A DNA stretch of 64,000 nucleotides from Sipunculus nudus (lineage: Eukaryota; Annelida; Sipuncula; Golfingiida; Sipunculidae): the NCBI GenBank assembly GCA_026874595.1, contig CM049322.1, positions 46,905,840 through 46,969,839 on the forward strand. Direction: 5' to 3'. Below the pieces are notes generated by a model that was not told the origin of the DNA, ran no database searches, and saw only the letters and a list, made by a program, of their open reading frames with translations. The first letter of the stretch is position 1, and each line of letters begins with the position of its first letter. The position numbers were made by a program, and so were the translations under genes. Below are positions 11,911 through 23,770 of the stretch, piece by piece.

Positions 11911-12405
11911 TTATTTCACATGACATAGGACATTCAGGAACCCCGCCATTGGTGATATCACGTGTTTTGTTTGATACCAACCAGTCACGGATACATTATA
12001 TATGATACATGTACACCCGGCGGCACAATCGTTGTAGATGGTGGAGTTATTGATCAGGATAAGGGACGTTCTGGATAGGTCCGTCCAATCTGATAAATCT
12101 GCTAAGAAACAGATCGATAATGCTAGTGGGCTATTTCTCGATACATTTGATATATGTCATAAACATACCACACCGATTATTTGAATCGATTTCAGGCAGA
12201 AATTTAGTCTATTTAAGGTTTATATTGTATATTTATATAAATATATGGTAAAATATTATTGGAATTATAAGAAACCATGCACACATATCTTGTGAGTAGA
12301 TAATGAGAATAATACAAATGTAACTATTTCCCATAACTTACCATCCGCAGACCCGAATAGTAACAAAGCTGCTAAGGCGATACCAGATGACTTAGGAGGG
12401 TACAT
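11911..12405 (-). pseudogene. Third SUEL/CUB-like copy, signal exon plus start of exon 2
   Basis: Exon 1 (12,405-12,342) encodes MYPPKSSGIALAALLLFGSAD, a signal peptide, and ends in phase 1 at GATG|GTAAGT. An in-frame ATG also exists at 12,447. Exon 2 starts at 12,098 after the good acceptor TTTCTTAGCAG and joins in phase, reading LSDWTDLSRTSLILINNSTI and on to a TAA at 11,911. The stretch SPMAGFLN matches SQMPAILN of the intact gene. After it the frame is lost: in another frame GKRVHG, present in the intact gene, follows at once. So a frameshift created the stop. As it stands it could make an 83-residue secreted protein, but decay of a family member is more likely. Confidence 0.6.
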
Positions 12406-12495
12406 ATACAAGTTCTGGCCTGTAGGCAAGAGCGGGATGAACCTCATTGTCAGTTTACTTTGTGGTTGAGCGGATATTTGGATTGTTAGATAGAA

Positions 12496-12934
12496 ATGGA
12501 AGGCGTAAATTGTAATTTTTGTCGGTTAATTGACCTGCTGATGCCACAACAGTTGTTGATCTGTTGCAGCAAAAAATTGGCTCCTTCATTGAGGAGGGAC
12601 AGTTTGATAGCAAAGATGTATTGGCGGAAACGGCCGAACGATACAGAGCTCCGTATGGCCTGTTTAGCTTTACGTTTTGTCAGAAGAGCAATACTCCGAA
12701 ATCCGGACGCTGATATGTCAGATCAAAAACACTCCCGAAGCGGAGTGCGTAATGCGAACTCTCGTAGCGAAGTCTTCTGGGAGTATACTTTGCTTTAAGT
12801 GTAACGGTTTAGGACACGTAGCTCGGGAATGTGGACAGTCCAGTAATAGATCAGGGCCTTGGTCTAGCCCACAGGCCTTACACGCTGTGGTAGAGCAGCG
12901 CGGGTCTAGGGTCTCAGAGCGGTTAAGCGGCTAA
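12496..12934 (+). pseudogene. gag: gag remnant with CCHC zinc knuckle
   Basis: The knuckle CFKCNGLGHVARECG fits C-x2-C-x4-H-x4-C exactly and lies at about 12,791-12,835, as expected for nucleocapsid just before protease. Upstream text in another frame (for example SFIEEGQFDSKDVLAETAER) looks like the end of a gag domain but is broken by at least two frameshifts and stops. The start of gag is not recognisable. Confidence 0.75.
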
Positions 12935-13049
12935 GCCTAAACGGAACACTGAGACACTGTTTGGCAGAAGCGGGGAGATCAGTTGAGTCGGAGAATCCGG
13001 ATTCGGAATGTGATTTTGTGATGTGAACATTTGGCTTAATGTGTTGACA

Positions 13050-13520
13050 GGGGTCCGCGTTAGGTTTGCCCACGGGTGAGGTGACAGTAAATGGTCAGCA
13101 AGCCAAGGTCTTGCGTGACCCTGGTTGTCCATCGGCAGGCGTTTGTGATGCGTTAGTGACGGCGGATCAGTACACCGGAAAAGAGGTCGAGTGTAAATTG
13201 TTTGATGGCACCGTTAGGAAACCCTACGGCCAAAATTCAAGCAGATTGCTCGTATTTTGTAGGCTCAGTTGAGGCTATGGTAATAAAGGATGCTGTGTGC
13301 GACTAAGCGTTAGGCAACGTCGCCGGAGCACGAGATCCGAACGATCGGGATTCCTCGATGAGGTAAGCGGCTATGGACGCAGCGGAAAGCAGTGCGGAAG
13401 CTCCCACTGGAGTAACATCAGCTCGTTGAGACACGAGCTGCTAATCGTAAACGTAGAAAACCTTTGCAGGGCCTCGACGTAACCAGCCCTATCGCGGATG
13501 TAGACGTTGGCTGGAAGGAC
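13050..13520 (+). pseudogene. Aspartic protease remnant and pol linker
   Basis: GLPTGEVTVNGQQAKVLRDP followed by GCPS has the layout of a retropepsin: a short beta strand, the variable loop, then the catalytic D-[TS]-G, which here reads D-P-G. The middle residue is therefore non-canonical and the enzyme probably inactive. The frame ends at 13,272. A basic linker with VETRAANRKRRKPLQ, typical after gypsy proteases, continues in another frame to about 13,510, where retroelement-like sequence stops. Confidence 0.65.
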
Positions 13521-13529
13521 CCACCTTGA

Positions 13530-15950
13530 CTCCCCCCACCCCCACCAATCAGCCAAACCTATTTTTTTTCTTGTTGCTATATACCTATACCTATATAGAG
13601 GTCAGGAGGAGTCAAAAGGTTATGGCATTTCAGACTCGGCCAAATATAAAAACTATTGCGACTAAATTATTCTGTATGGCGGAAATAGTTCAGACGATCA
13701 AATTATAACATGGAACATGCTTGAACTATACATTTAGACAGTTCCGATGATTCACATAGTTCCAAGGATAATTCAAAATGATAGCACATGAACAAATTAT
13801 ATAAATATTGTACATTTGTAGGAAACGCCATGTTAGGGGTAGGGCATACAAAAATGACCATAACTCTATGGCTTTTGATATAGAACAATGAATATCGATC
13901 CAGTTGTTGCTTTGTTTGTCAATTGATATGATATATAAAATATGTAAATATCATAGATAATTATTTAGGTTAGCAATGGCCAAAAGGTCATGAGAATTTT
14001 GTTTGGGCCAAAAATCTAATAAGTAGAGACTACTCATTGCCCCTCTTGGTATGAAGATAGATTAAATGGTCAAATTATGGCCCCAAATCGGTCTGGAACG
14101 TACATTCAGAGTACGAGATATTATACTAAGCCCATTCTAATGATAGAAATTTGCAGGTTTAGTGTGTATTGTGGTCAGATTGTGTGAAAGGTAAGGAAAT
14201 ATTCACCTTGAGCAAACTTAGAAAGTAGTGGTCCATTAATACATTGTATACTGAAATAGGTCAAAGGGTTACATATATAACAGGTACTTGCTAAAATAAC
14301 GTTGATTTAGCAGTCAGGTGTAGGTATATCAGCAGGCCTTTGATGTTTTACAGTTCTTTTTAAAAAAGCTAACTTAAAAAAATAAAAACATTTTGGCCGC
14401 TTCAATGGTGGTATAGGCATCTCCTTTCATTATTTTTTATTCGTCACATTAACTTTCTTATAGAGCCTTCTTTACAGGTTCAGTTTGTACTGTAATGGTA
14501 CAGTTCAACTTTTCTTAACATGCTACGAATGTTTTATTTCATAAGGTTGACATGCAGGCTTTAACAGGACATATACGAGAATCGTAGATCGGTTTCGCTC
14601 AGTTTCGGGGGGGGGGGGGTTAGATGGTGGTGCATAAGTTCTCTATATAACTGCAAAATTCTTGATGATAAATGAAATGGAATTACTCGCCTTGTTTCGC
14701 TATTGTTGTGGCTAGCTATTTAAAATCATTTATGTTCACCTTTTAACTTAAAATTTTTACAAAGTGTTAAAATCCAAAATGCGATAAAGTACACCTGAAC
14801 ACTCCTGTTTTTTTTTTTTACAGTCACGGGGTGCACACAACATGTGGAGACATTAGACTAAGTTTATATTCCCCATTTTTGTCATTGTGGTAGCCATAAT
14901 AACAGCCATTTTGGACTTTTCCTTTCATTTGAAATGTAAAACATCGGTTAAAAGTCTGCTGATATCCACAATTGGCTACTAATACAATCTTGTATGAGCA
15001 ACAAAATGGTATGGAGGGCATTTTAAAGGGAAGATCGTTCTGCACCACCACATTGGTTTCCATTTTAAATGGATTTTACATAATGCGGCCACATAGTTAT
15101 TCTGTTAAAATGTGTTAATAAGCATGTGGGGATCAACAAGATTTGTTTGATTAAGTTATGTTCAGGGCCATCGCGCGCCAATTGATCTCGGTCTTTTTGA
15201 ATATGCAATCCCCTTCAGTTAAGCATATAAGTCAATAGAATAGTCAATCCGTGAATCAGCCACAATACTAATTCCGGTACCTGAGCAGCAATTAGCTTAC
15301 AGTAAATGATCCAGAGTTACCTTGTTTATACTGGAACATGGAAGGGTCCAGTATAGAGTAACATCTTTTCCCTGCCTTTATGTGACAACAAAAAATATAA
15401 TGAAAGAAATTCCTTTACCTCCCGGTAGGCGTCATAATAGCCGTCATTTTTGTAAAAAAATTTTAACGAGAAACGGAAAATATCAGTCATAAGCCTCCTG
15501 ATACTGACACTTGTTTACTAAAACAATTTCATTGTAAGCAAATACCTATTATATATGAAACTTAAAGAAAAGATATCGTGTCAATTTTGGATTTTACAAA
15601 GCATTATCCAATGAACTTCTTTTCTTTAAAACTTTAGGGTACCAAATAAAGACTTTTGTTTAGCCCAGGGGAGTTCATAAGCCCTTTATAATTTATCCTC
15701 TAACCTATTCCCAACATACAAAGTACTGATCACAACTTTCTGTATAGATATTTTCCCAAAAGCGAACATTATATGACAGTTTGACCCCTTCTGACTTCAG
15801 TACTGACATGATACTTTATATATTTCATATACATAAATAATATGTTTAATATCAGCCTAACTGACATGACAAAAAAAATAACAAATAATTTATGGTAAGT
15901 TATCTATTTATGTCATAGACTTTAAACTTATTTCCATCACACCGAATAAT
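13530..15950. other. Interval of about 2.4 kb interrupting the retrotransposon
   Basis: Between the protease linker and the integrase C-terminus the sequence changes to AT-rich non-coding text. It begins near a C-rich run (CCCCCCACCCCCACC, about 13,532) and includes a run of twelve G near 14,608. No integrase zinc-binding or DDE catalytic part is visible, so insertion of a non-coding element, perhaps with deletion of the integrase core, is the simplest reading. I recognised no terminal repeats at the joints. Confidence 0.55.
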
Positions 15951-15955
15951 TATAA

Positions 15956-16378
15956 GTCGCTGGGTTTTCACCCTTCGAATTACTCTACGGTTGGGTAGTA
16001 CACAGTCCTATGCGGATCCTACGGGACTTATGGACCAAGAGTGCAAAGGACGCGTAAACGAAAACCAGGCACCGGTACGTACTGGACCTCAAAGATAAGA
16101 TCAGTGACACTTGCGCATTGGCTCGGGAAGCCATGGTGAAATAGGCTAACCTTTACGAACTAAATTAAGATCTGGGTCAGCGTACTCGCATGTTTGAGAT
16201 TGGTGATGAAGTATTATTTCTTCTATTATTACTTCTCCCAACGGATCGCAACAAGTTACAGGTACAGTGGCAAGGGCCGTACCCGGTAGTAGCGAAAGTT
16301 GGTGATCTTGACTACCGGATTTGCGTCAGGAAGAAAGTCAATAGGTTCCAAATAAATATGCTCAAGCAGTATGTGGTT
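15956..16378 (+). pseudogene. Integrase C-terminal region with GPY/F-like module
   Basis: The frame starts with VAGFSPFELLYGWVV, the conserved end of the gypsy integrase core, followed after stops by a segment with VQWQGPYPVVAKVGDLDYRI, which is the GPY/F module. The end of this module is about 170 bp from the first recognisable RT sequence, with no room for a missing 3' part of pol in between. Stops occur at about 16,055, 16,141 and 16,165. Confidence 0.8.
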
Positions 16379-16539
16379 TCAGCAAAGCCCCAGCTCCTTC
16401 TGTCGATCGTTACGCTGGAGCCAGAAACTAGCTCTGATCCGTACAGTAGTCATCCCGAATCCGGTGTCGAAGAGGGGACTAGAGGAGGCATCGTTTCAGT
16501 CCTTCCCCTCTACGGTTCGCAGAGAAAATGAAAATCACG

Positions 16540-17484
16540 TCCATATATATCCAGAATTAAGTCGGAAGCAAAAACGCGAAGCGCGTGAATTGTTACGCAG
16601 ACATGCGAACGTGTTTACTGACGTTCCCAAGTGCACCAACGTGATAGAACGTGATATCAATCTCACGTCAGATGCACCATGGCAATCCCAACCATATAGA
16701 GTTCCGTACGAGATGCGGGAGACCATGCGCTACCAGATCAGCGATATGCTGAAGTTAGGCGTTATTGAGAAGTCAGAATCGAGCTTCGCTTCTCCGTGCA
16801 TTATGCTACGAAAGCCAGACGGCAAGATTCGGTTTGTTTTTGACTTTCGTCGCCTGAACTGATGAGTGGTATTTGATCCGGAACCGATGTTAGACCAGGA
16901 CCCCTGTTTACGGAAGTAGCGCACAGTCGTTTTTTTCACTAGGATCGACTTAAGGAAGGGCTACTGGCAAATTCCGATGACCACTGAAGCGGAAAAAAAC
17001 AAGACCACATTCGTAACGCCAGATAGACATTACCAGTTTCGGGTGATGCCGTTCGGTTTGGTGACGGCCGGTGCCGTGATAGCCCGTATAATGTATAAAG
17101 TGCTACGCGACCTCCCGAGCGTAGTATGTTACATCGACGATGTGTAGTTAACACAGAAACATGGGAGGACCATCTTAAAGTGTTCACGGACGTATTTGCC
17201 AGGCTCGAACGTGCCAATCTCGCGGACAAACCAGTGAAAACCTTTGCCGGATACCGTAGCCTAGAATTACTAGAACACTTAATCGGGTCAGAGTATTTGG
17301 CTGCGAATCCCGCCTTGTTACGGAAGATCAAGGCCTCAGAGCGACCGACAACAAAGAAGGCCTTACGAGCAATTTTAAGGCTGACGGGATATTATAGAAA
17401 ATTCGTTCCGAACTACACGGAAAACGTGGTTCCGCTGACGGATATGACTCGTAAGCGACAGTCTAACAAGCTAAACTGGGAGTA
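16540..17484 (+). pseudogene. Ty3/gypsy-type reverse transcriptase, broken
   Basis: Motifs in order: YRVPYEMRE and the CIMLRKPDGKIRFVFDFRRLN block (16.69-16.86 kb, ending in TGA), RIDLRKGYWQIPM (16.94 kb), FRVMPFGLVTAGAV (17.04 kb), the catalytic box YIDD at 17,130-17,141, then the thumb/connection with LTGYYRKFVPNYTE (17.38 kb). Stops follow FRRLN and YIDDV (TAG at 17,145), with a frame change between the pieces. The YIDD box still has both aspartates. Confidence 0.85.
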
Positions 17485-17489
17485 AATAC

Positions 17490-17938
17490 ACGAGAAAGCC
17501 TACCGCACCCTGAAGGCTAAATTAGCCTAGCCTCCTATCCTACGGCAGCCAAATTTTGGCAAGCGCATTATAGTCCGATGTGACGCGTCAGACATCGGAA
17601 TAGTTAGTATGCTCTTACAGGAGCATGAAGGCTTTATGCATCCCGTGGCATACGCGAGTCGGATGTTACTTGCAAGAGAGAGAATCTATTAAGATTTCGA
17701 AAGAGAGTGTCTGGCCATACTGTGGTCTGAGCGGAAATTTAAGATGAATCTGTCTTGTAGGCCTTTTACCATTCAGATTGACCACAAACCACTTCAGTGT
17801 ATCAATAAATCTAAGTGTGTTAACGAACAAGTCATGAGATGGGCATTGTTTCAACAAGAGTTTACATTTTATATCGAGGCAATTGGAGGCAAGTTAAACC
17901 ATGGTCCAGATTTCCTAAGCAGGTTGCCAGAACGCTAA
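17490..17938 (+). pseudogene. RNase H domain at the end of pol
   Basis: IIVRCDASDIGIVSMLLQ carries the first catalytic Asp, DFERECLAILW the Glu and IQIDHKPLQ the second Asp. The frame ends with HGPDFLSRLPER and a stop at 17,936-17,938. DFLSR(L/R)P is the usual close of gypsy RNase H. In-frame stops occur at 17,482 and near 17,529 and 17,691. With RNase H last, only about 120 bp separate the end of pol from the purine tract. Confidence 0.85.
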
Positions 17939-18054
17939 GACGAAATGTATTGTAAACGTATCGCTGATATGTCTGTTTGTACTAGATTTCAAATAGATTG
18001 TTTTAGTAGTTTAATATCTTAACAAGTGATCAGAAAAAACTATATTTTTTTCCT

Positions 18055-18775
18055 CTTAAGGGGGAGTGATGTCACCAGAGAGAAGTGAAAAGACTTTGCA
18101 CTTTCTTCTTAAGGTGGAGCGATGTCACCAGAGAGCGGTGACAAGCTGGTTTAATGGGAAAGGGTTTGATTCAGGTTCTTTTGTTCGTCGTGAGCTCGTG
18201 TGTGCGCCTGGTCTAGGAATGTCTGGAAGCTGGGCGCTCATTGGCTAGGTTAGGGCGCCGGTATATAAGACCCCAAAGGGGCGGGATGAATGGGATAACT
18301 TTTTAAAAACTACTGAGGTAAAGAGAGGTGGGTGCTGTCCGTGTCGTGACCAGAACAATAGCTGGACGAAGTCGCTTCAGTGTTGTGGAATGGGAAAGCA
18401 AGGCAGTCGAAAAGAGTCAGCCGACAGAAACCTTGGGTAACGACGTTTGTTGCGGGTTTAAGTTGCCTAATAACTGCTATTAATTCGTCGGGAAAATATG
18501 AGACTATTTCCACGTGTTCAGATATCTCAGGAGAGGGTCGGACCCTAAGCATCGGATCGGCAACAGGTCAGGGAGATTAACCGTGCCGTACAAAAGGGAC
18601 TTTCCATGTTCGTGTGTTAATTTCATTCAGCGCGAGTGGGTACCTTAAGAGAGGACTTTGTGGTGTTGTGTATAATGTGACTCTGCTATAATGGTCCTGT
18701 GTTGTTCTTGTGATTTGGAACTACTTTAGAGCAGGGATGATATTTATTATGCTCTGAAAATGTGAGTATTACGTT

Positions 18776-18826
<51 letters not shown>

Positions 18827-18991
18827 TGTTTTTGTTAAAAGGTGTTGATTTGCCTTTTGGACTGAGTGTGCATGAACCAGGGTTTCTTTCCAAGGTTTCC
18901 TTGCCTAAATTTTTAGTTTAAATTAACATTGCCCTGTTATCTTTTAACAACCTGGAACCAGGCGGATTACTGTGTGACAACTACAACAACA
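18055..18991 (+). mobile_element. Polypurine tract and putative 3' LTR
   Basis: AAGGGGGAG (18,058-18,066) is followed directly by TGATGTCACC, a typical purine tract and LTR start. The junction phrase recurs 53 bp later (CTTAAG at 18,055 and 18,108, each followed by a purine run and GATGTCACCAGAGAG). A TATA-like TATATAAG lies at 18,262, which fits an LTR promoter. The proposed end, CAACAACA at 18,991, gives about 925 bp from TG to CA. The end is uncertain because no second LTR is available for comparison. An AT microsatellite lies inside at 18,778-18,820. Confidence 0.55.
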
Positions 18992-20100
18992 CGGTGGTGG
19001 AACTGTTTTTATTGCGACATCTGGAAAAACCCAACATAACACTTAGACTGACTGGCTGCCAAGTCACAAAATATTATTTACATATGATATAAACAAAGGG
19101 TTACAGCATTCAGCATGAATATTAGTTGCTGATCACGAACATTGTTTCAAAGTCACAAAATATTATAAACATATGATATATACTAAAGGTTACAGAATTC
19201 TGTATGTATCTTAGTTTATCTTGATTATCTTACTTTTAGCGTATACACTCAGTACACCAATCAATGCGAGAGAACAGGTCAAAGCATTATCCAACATCAC
19301 AATAATGAAAACACTATCATAAAATTATTAAATATGATTATAAAAATGTTAATACTTCTACGATACAAAATAAGGGTTTCCCCTCGTCACAGAATATAGG
19401 TCACAGTAACCAAATTCCATGAATCAAACGAAACTTGCCCAAGATCCCCTGTATATTAAGTTGGAAGATTATACGGCTAACAGATGCTATTTCTGCCCAA
19501 TCTGACTTTCAAGGTGCTCGAATTTTCATATTGTCCTACAGCTCAAAGAAAATAGGTCACAGTGATTTATATGATGTTTCCAAAACCATTAATCCAGGAT
19601 CTCCCAGAAGGTAAAATTAGAAGTTTCTAGGACTTGGGGATATGTCTGACACTACGGGTGATCAAAAACATGATTTATGTGAGTAGTTAGCCGATTTCAG
19701 GTTACCATGAATTAACTTCAGGTGTCTGAAATTTGCCAAGGACCTCCCTGCTTGTAAGGTTAGAAGTGTCATGGTCTAATGGTTATAGTTTGTGCCCTTT
19801 TATCAAGCGGACTCCTTCTGAAGGTTTCAAAAGAATAGACCATAATGTGTAAAAATAAAACAAAAATAAAGTTGTCACAACCAGTCACGGGGAAATTTTG
19901 AAACTCTCCGTGATCAATTTGCATTGAGACAGTCATAGCAACGAATACATTAGTTATTTAGATACTGGAGGATTTATGCCCTGTTGACGGACTGACGGAC
20001 TAGGGGTGATCGTCGTAGCTCAGATGACTTTCGATCAGGAATGTATAAGTGGGATAGAACATTATTATCATACCAAATTTATATTGCACCCTACTGCTAT
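18992..20100. repeat. Dispersed-repeat sequence with a 91-bp direct duplication
   Basis: AGTCACAAAATATTAT...CATATGATATA...GGTTACAG occurs at about 19,061 and again at about 19,152. From 19,380 to 20,000 the text (CACAGAATATAGGTCACAGT, AAGATCCCCTG, CCAAGGACCTCCCTG) resembles the non-coding repeat family at 22,680-23,560. No gene is seen. Confidence 0.5.
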
Positions 20101-20149
20101 GTTTTTACAGATTGACTTATTCTAGGAGAAGAGCCCCATTGTACAGGAG

Positions 20150-21985
20150 ATGGAAGAATTCGTAGAAGAGGAACAAATCAAGTTTGGGGAAACATGATAG
20201 TATATTTGATCTTGAAATCAAGATTGAGGAAAGAAAATGTATAAAGACACCAGACAATGAAGACTCAAAAATCACAGTACAGGAATTAAATAAATTTACT
20301 GATAAAATAAGTGACAGAATTCAATTGCAAATAACAATTTCCGACTCTCTGGGCCAAATGGGCAACCAAGTGACAAACACAACCAAATCAAAACTGTAGA
20401 AGAATTGTCCAACCCAGCCCCTGAAACATTTTTGCATGAAAGAATGTCACAGATATGTGAGATATGTTGTCAGTGTTCTTTGTTTGAGTCCGTCAAACAA
20501 AAAACATTCCAAAGACATATCACTGAGCTGTCAGAGCTGCAGGTCAATGGAATCATGAGTAAAACGGGGAAAAATGAATTCCCTTACAGAAAATCAAGAA
20601 AAAAACATTGGAGAAGGTGGTTTAACCATGCATGATGAAAACCACAAAATCAACGTTTCTGCTCAGCAAAACAATTGCAGGGAAATCTCATCTCTGGCAC
20701 TAAGTATTGGAAGTGAAACTGGCAAAAATTGCAAACGTTTAAGTACTAATAGAACATAGGTAAATTCTGGAGATCAGATGATCCGATGCAAACAGTGTCA
20801 AAAATTTTTCTCAAGGAATGACTACCTAAAGAAACATGTTTTGACACATAGAGGAAAAAAAAGTCAAATTTGAATTATGTGGTGTGTATCTGTCATCTCG
20901 CAGTTATTCTGCCCACATGAAAACTAATCAGGAGTCAAACCTTAGAAGTGTATTCAATGTGGCAAATGTTTCCATATAAATGTTACCATGATAAACACAC
21001 TGCAGAGACACACAGAGATGACAGGCCTTTATATTTTGAAGACTGTGGCAAATTTTTCAAAAGGCGTTCAGATATTATTACCCATTCCAGAACACATAAA
21101 AGAGAAAAATCATTCAAATGTGAACAGTGTGGAACAAAGGGCAATCTTCTTTAGCATAAGAGAAGGCATACAGCAGTGGATACGTTCAAATGTGACTATT
21201 GTGACCAATGTTTTCCTAACAGAAGCAGACTTATAGTCCATACAAGGACACACACTCGTGGTTGTCTGTTCACATGTAATCAATGTAGTGCACAATTCCA
21301 TCGAAAGGTTATCTTAGAAACACACGTAGAAATCCATACGAAGGAGAGACCTTTTGAATGTGGAGAATGCAACAAATCATTCAAACAAAAAGGTACTCTT
21401 ACTGTACATAAGCGAACACATACGGGGAAAATCGATACAAATGTGAACATTGATGAAGCAGGTATTACGTTATACGTTATCATACCATTCACATAAGAAG
21501 AAAAGCACACTGGGGAAAGACCTTTTAAATGTGATATATATGGTAGGTGTTTCTTTGAAAAAAAAAATCTTCTCTTGGCACACATGAGAACACACACTGG
21601 GGAAAACCGTATGTTTGTGAGCAATGCGGATGGCGTTTTGCTCAGAGGAGTGCTCGGGAAGGGAACATCAAGACACACACTGGAGTGAAACAGTTTCAGT
21701 GCGAGATCTGTTCCCAACGTTTCTCAGTGAAAAGGAACCACAAGCGACCCATGATGATCCATGATGGGGTCAAACTGTTCCAGTGTGAGCATTGCAGTAA
21801 ACATTTCAACTAAAAGTTTTCCTTTGATGTGCATTTGAGGATTCACAAAGGAGAAAAACCATATAAATGTGATACCTGTGGAATGTGTTTTGATGTGTCA
21901 GGTGGTCTTAGAAGTCGCAGAAAGACACAAAAAATGAGAAACCTTTTTCATGTGATCACTATTGGTCAGTTCTCAAAAGAAAGGA
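20150..21985 (+). pseudogene. C2H2 zinc-finger protein pseudogene (about 13 fingers)
   Basis: After an acceptor-like TTTTTACAG and a short acidic start (MEEFVEEEQIKFGET then stop), broken frames carry a row of fingers from about 20,780 to 21,940, for example CKQCQKFFSRNDYLKKHVLTH, CDYCDQCFPNRSRLIVHTRTH, CGECNKSFKQKGTLTVHKRTH, CEICSQRFSVKRNHKRPMMIH. Linkers are often close to TGEKP. Some fingers have lost a ligand, stops interrupt others (for example at about 21,152 and 21,812), and the frame changes several times. Intact members of this class are DNA-binding nuclear proteins; this copy cannot make one. No polyA tail or flanking repeats were seen to suggest retroposition. Confidence 0.85.
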
Positions 21986-22089
21986 TAATCTAACATTGCA
22001 TATGGACTCCTGTTCATCTGAAGAAAATACAAATGATAGTAGTTTCAAGCTTTTTTTAAATCAACTTTGTTTCAACATGAGGAGCCCAG

Positions 22090-23770
22090 AAAAGATATAT
22101 ATGTAGAACAGTGAGTTAATCACGCTTATTTAGTGTGAGCGTTACATCACCTTTTCTTTTCACAAGTGTTCACTGAATATATATACATGAGGATTTGGTT
22201 TGAGGATGATTAAAAAAGAAAGAAACCCGTACAAATGTTATTCCTCTGGAAGAAGATATTTGTACCTGGCCTCATGTCTTCTCAGGAATATCAGTTTTAA
22301 TGGTGACTTTGCTCAAGGCGTCATCCAACCTGCTGACTGACACTACGGTAAAATGAATTGTTCCTCTAAATAGTTGCTGTTAAATAAATTGGATAATCAT
22401 AATAAATCATAAATAAAATATTATAGCTAACCATGTTCATAATCACCAGAAATGTGCCTGTGGAAGGGTTGTTAAATTATGCATATGTGAACTCATTTAA
22501 TGGCTACCGCTGTGAGGGCTGTCACAAACACTGCATTAAGCTTATTTCCGTGCACAGTATGTTTTGTGGCATCACTTACGTCTTCTTAATTGTATATGCT
22601 GTTTTAGCTCAGCTGAATGAAAGTCGTAAGTCGTAAGCGCTGGACCAAGCAACTTCAAAATGAAAATATTTAGAGGTCCATAAAACTTTCATTGGACACC
22701 TGAGACCTCCTTGGACCAATAAATGTGTCCTTCTGTGACCAATATCCTGCGAGCTATTTATACAAAAGCTCCACTATCTTTAAATAATCTTTAAATAAAT
22801 TGAACAAACCGTAACCGTTAGACGTAAAATTTTCTAACCATGTATCCGAGAAGGTCCTAGGTAAATCTCTTCGAAAACCTGAAATTAAGCCATGGTGACT
22901 TAAATTATTCCAAAATACCGGCCGTAAATCGCGTTTTGAACACCCAGTGAGCAAGACGGGGCACACATTGGATCTGTTAGCCCTAGAAGTTCCTAACGTA
23001 AAATCCAAGGTCTCCGGCAATTCTTGGATTGAACCCTGAAATTAGGCCTTAGTAACCTATATTTTGCGAGTTTTAGGCCAAAAACATATTTAGAACCGAG
23101 GCTCTTAGGCAGGGCTCAAAACCTAACAGTAACTGTTGCACCTTCAATCTATCTACTTGATATCAAGGGAGGTCCTAGGCAATTATCTTGAAAATAGGTC
23201 ATCTTGGCCTATATTCTTCGAGCTTCTGGCCAAACACATTTTAAGCAGTAATCCGTCAGACAGGACACATTTATCTAACTTGACACCCAGGGAGGTTCTT
23301 AAGAATTCCCCCAGGACATCTGAAATTATGTTACTGCAACCTATTTTTCTGTTAATGGACCCCAGAAATATTTAACAAATGATATAAAATCTCCAGTTTC
23401 TGAATAACTAATTCATTGATTGCCGTGATTCTTTCCATGTTTATTGATCACGAAGTGTTCTGGAGTAAATTAACAGTACATTTATGGAGTTCTATTGACG
23501 ACCTATATTTTGCGAACTACAGGCCGGTTTTGACCACCCAGTGAGTCAGACGGGACACAAATTGTACCTGAGAAAACCCTGCTCTTGCATGGATAATCCT
23601 AGTGAAATATTAAAATTTGGCTCAAAAAGTTTCATCATAAAATATTTTTAATGTAGTGGCTGAAAGTGGTTACAGTTATGAACCCGGTTTTATGCCCGTA
23701 AGGAAAGGTTGATGCAGGTGGCGCCATATAACTACATCTATGCGGGAAACTGTCGATTTTTTCAGACTAA
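22090..23770. repeat. Non-coding dispersed repeats
   Basis: AT-rich text after the finger pseudogene, then 22,680-23,560 with recurring phrases (AGGTCCTAGG, AACCTGAAATTA, CCTATATTTTGCGAG, CAGACGGGACACA). These look like tandem or clustered copies of a family that also appears at 19.4-20.0 kb and is related in wording to 33.5-34.9 kb. Frames here are short and follow the repeat. Confidence 0.55.

Larger units (their letters stand above)
12490..18991 (+). mobile_element. Degenerate Gmr1-like (Ty3/gypsy) LTR retrotransposon, order PR-IN-RT-RH
   Basis: In order on the plus strand: gag zinc knuckle (12.8 kb), aspartic protease (13.1 kb), a foreign interval, integrase C-terminus (16.0-16.4 kb), reverse transcriptase (16.55-17.48 kb), RNase H (17.56-17.94 kb), a purine tract and an LTR-like segment (from 18,067). 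Classical Ty3/gypsy elements place integrase last. Integrase ahead of RT, with RNase H next to the polypurine tract, is the arrangement known from the Gmr1-like group. Every domain has stops or frameshifts and no matching 5' LTR was found upstream of 12,490, so the copy is 5'-truncated and dead. Confidence 0.8.

Noticed and set aside
12490-12600. 5' LTR of the Gmr1-like element
   Set aside because: I found no match to the 3' LTR start (TGATGTCACC) or its TATA region upstream of gag.
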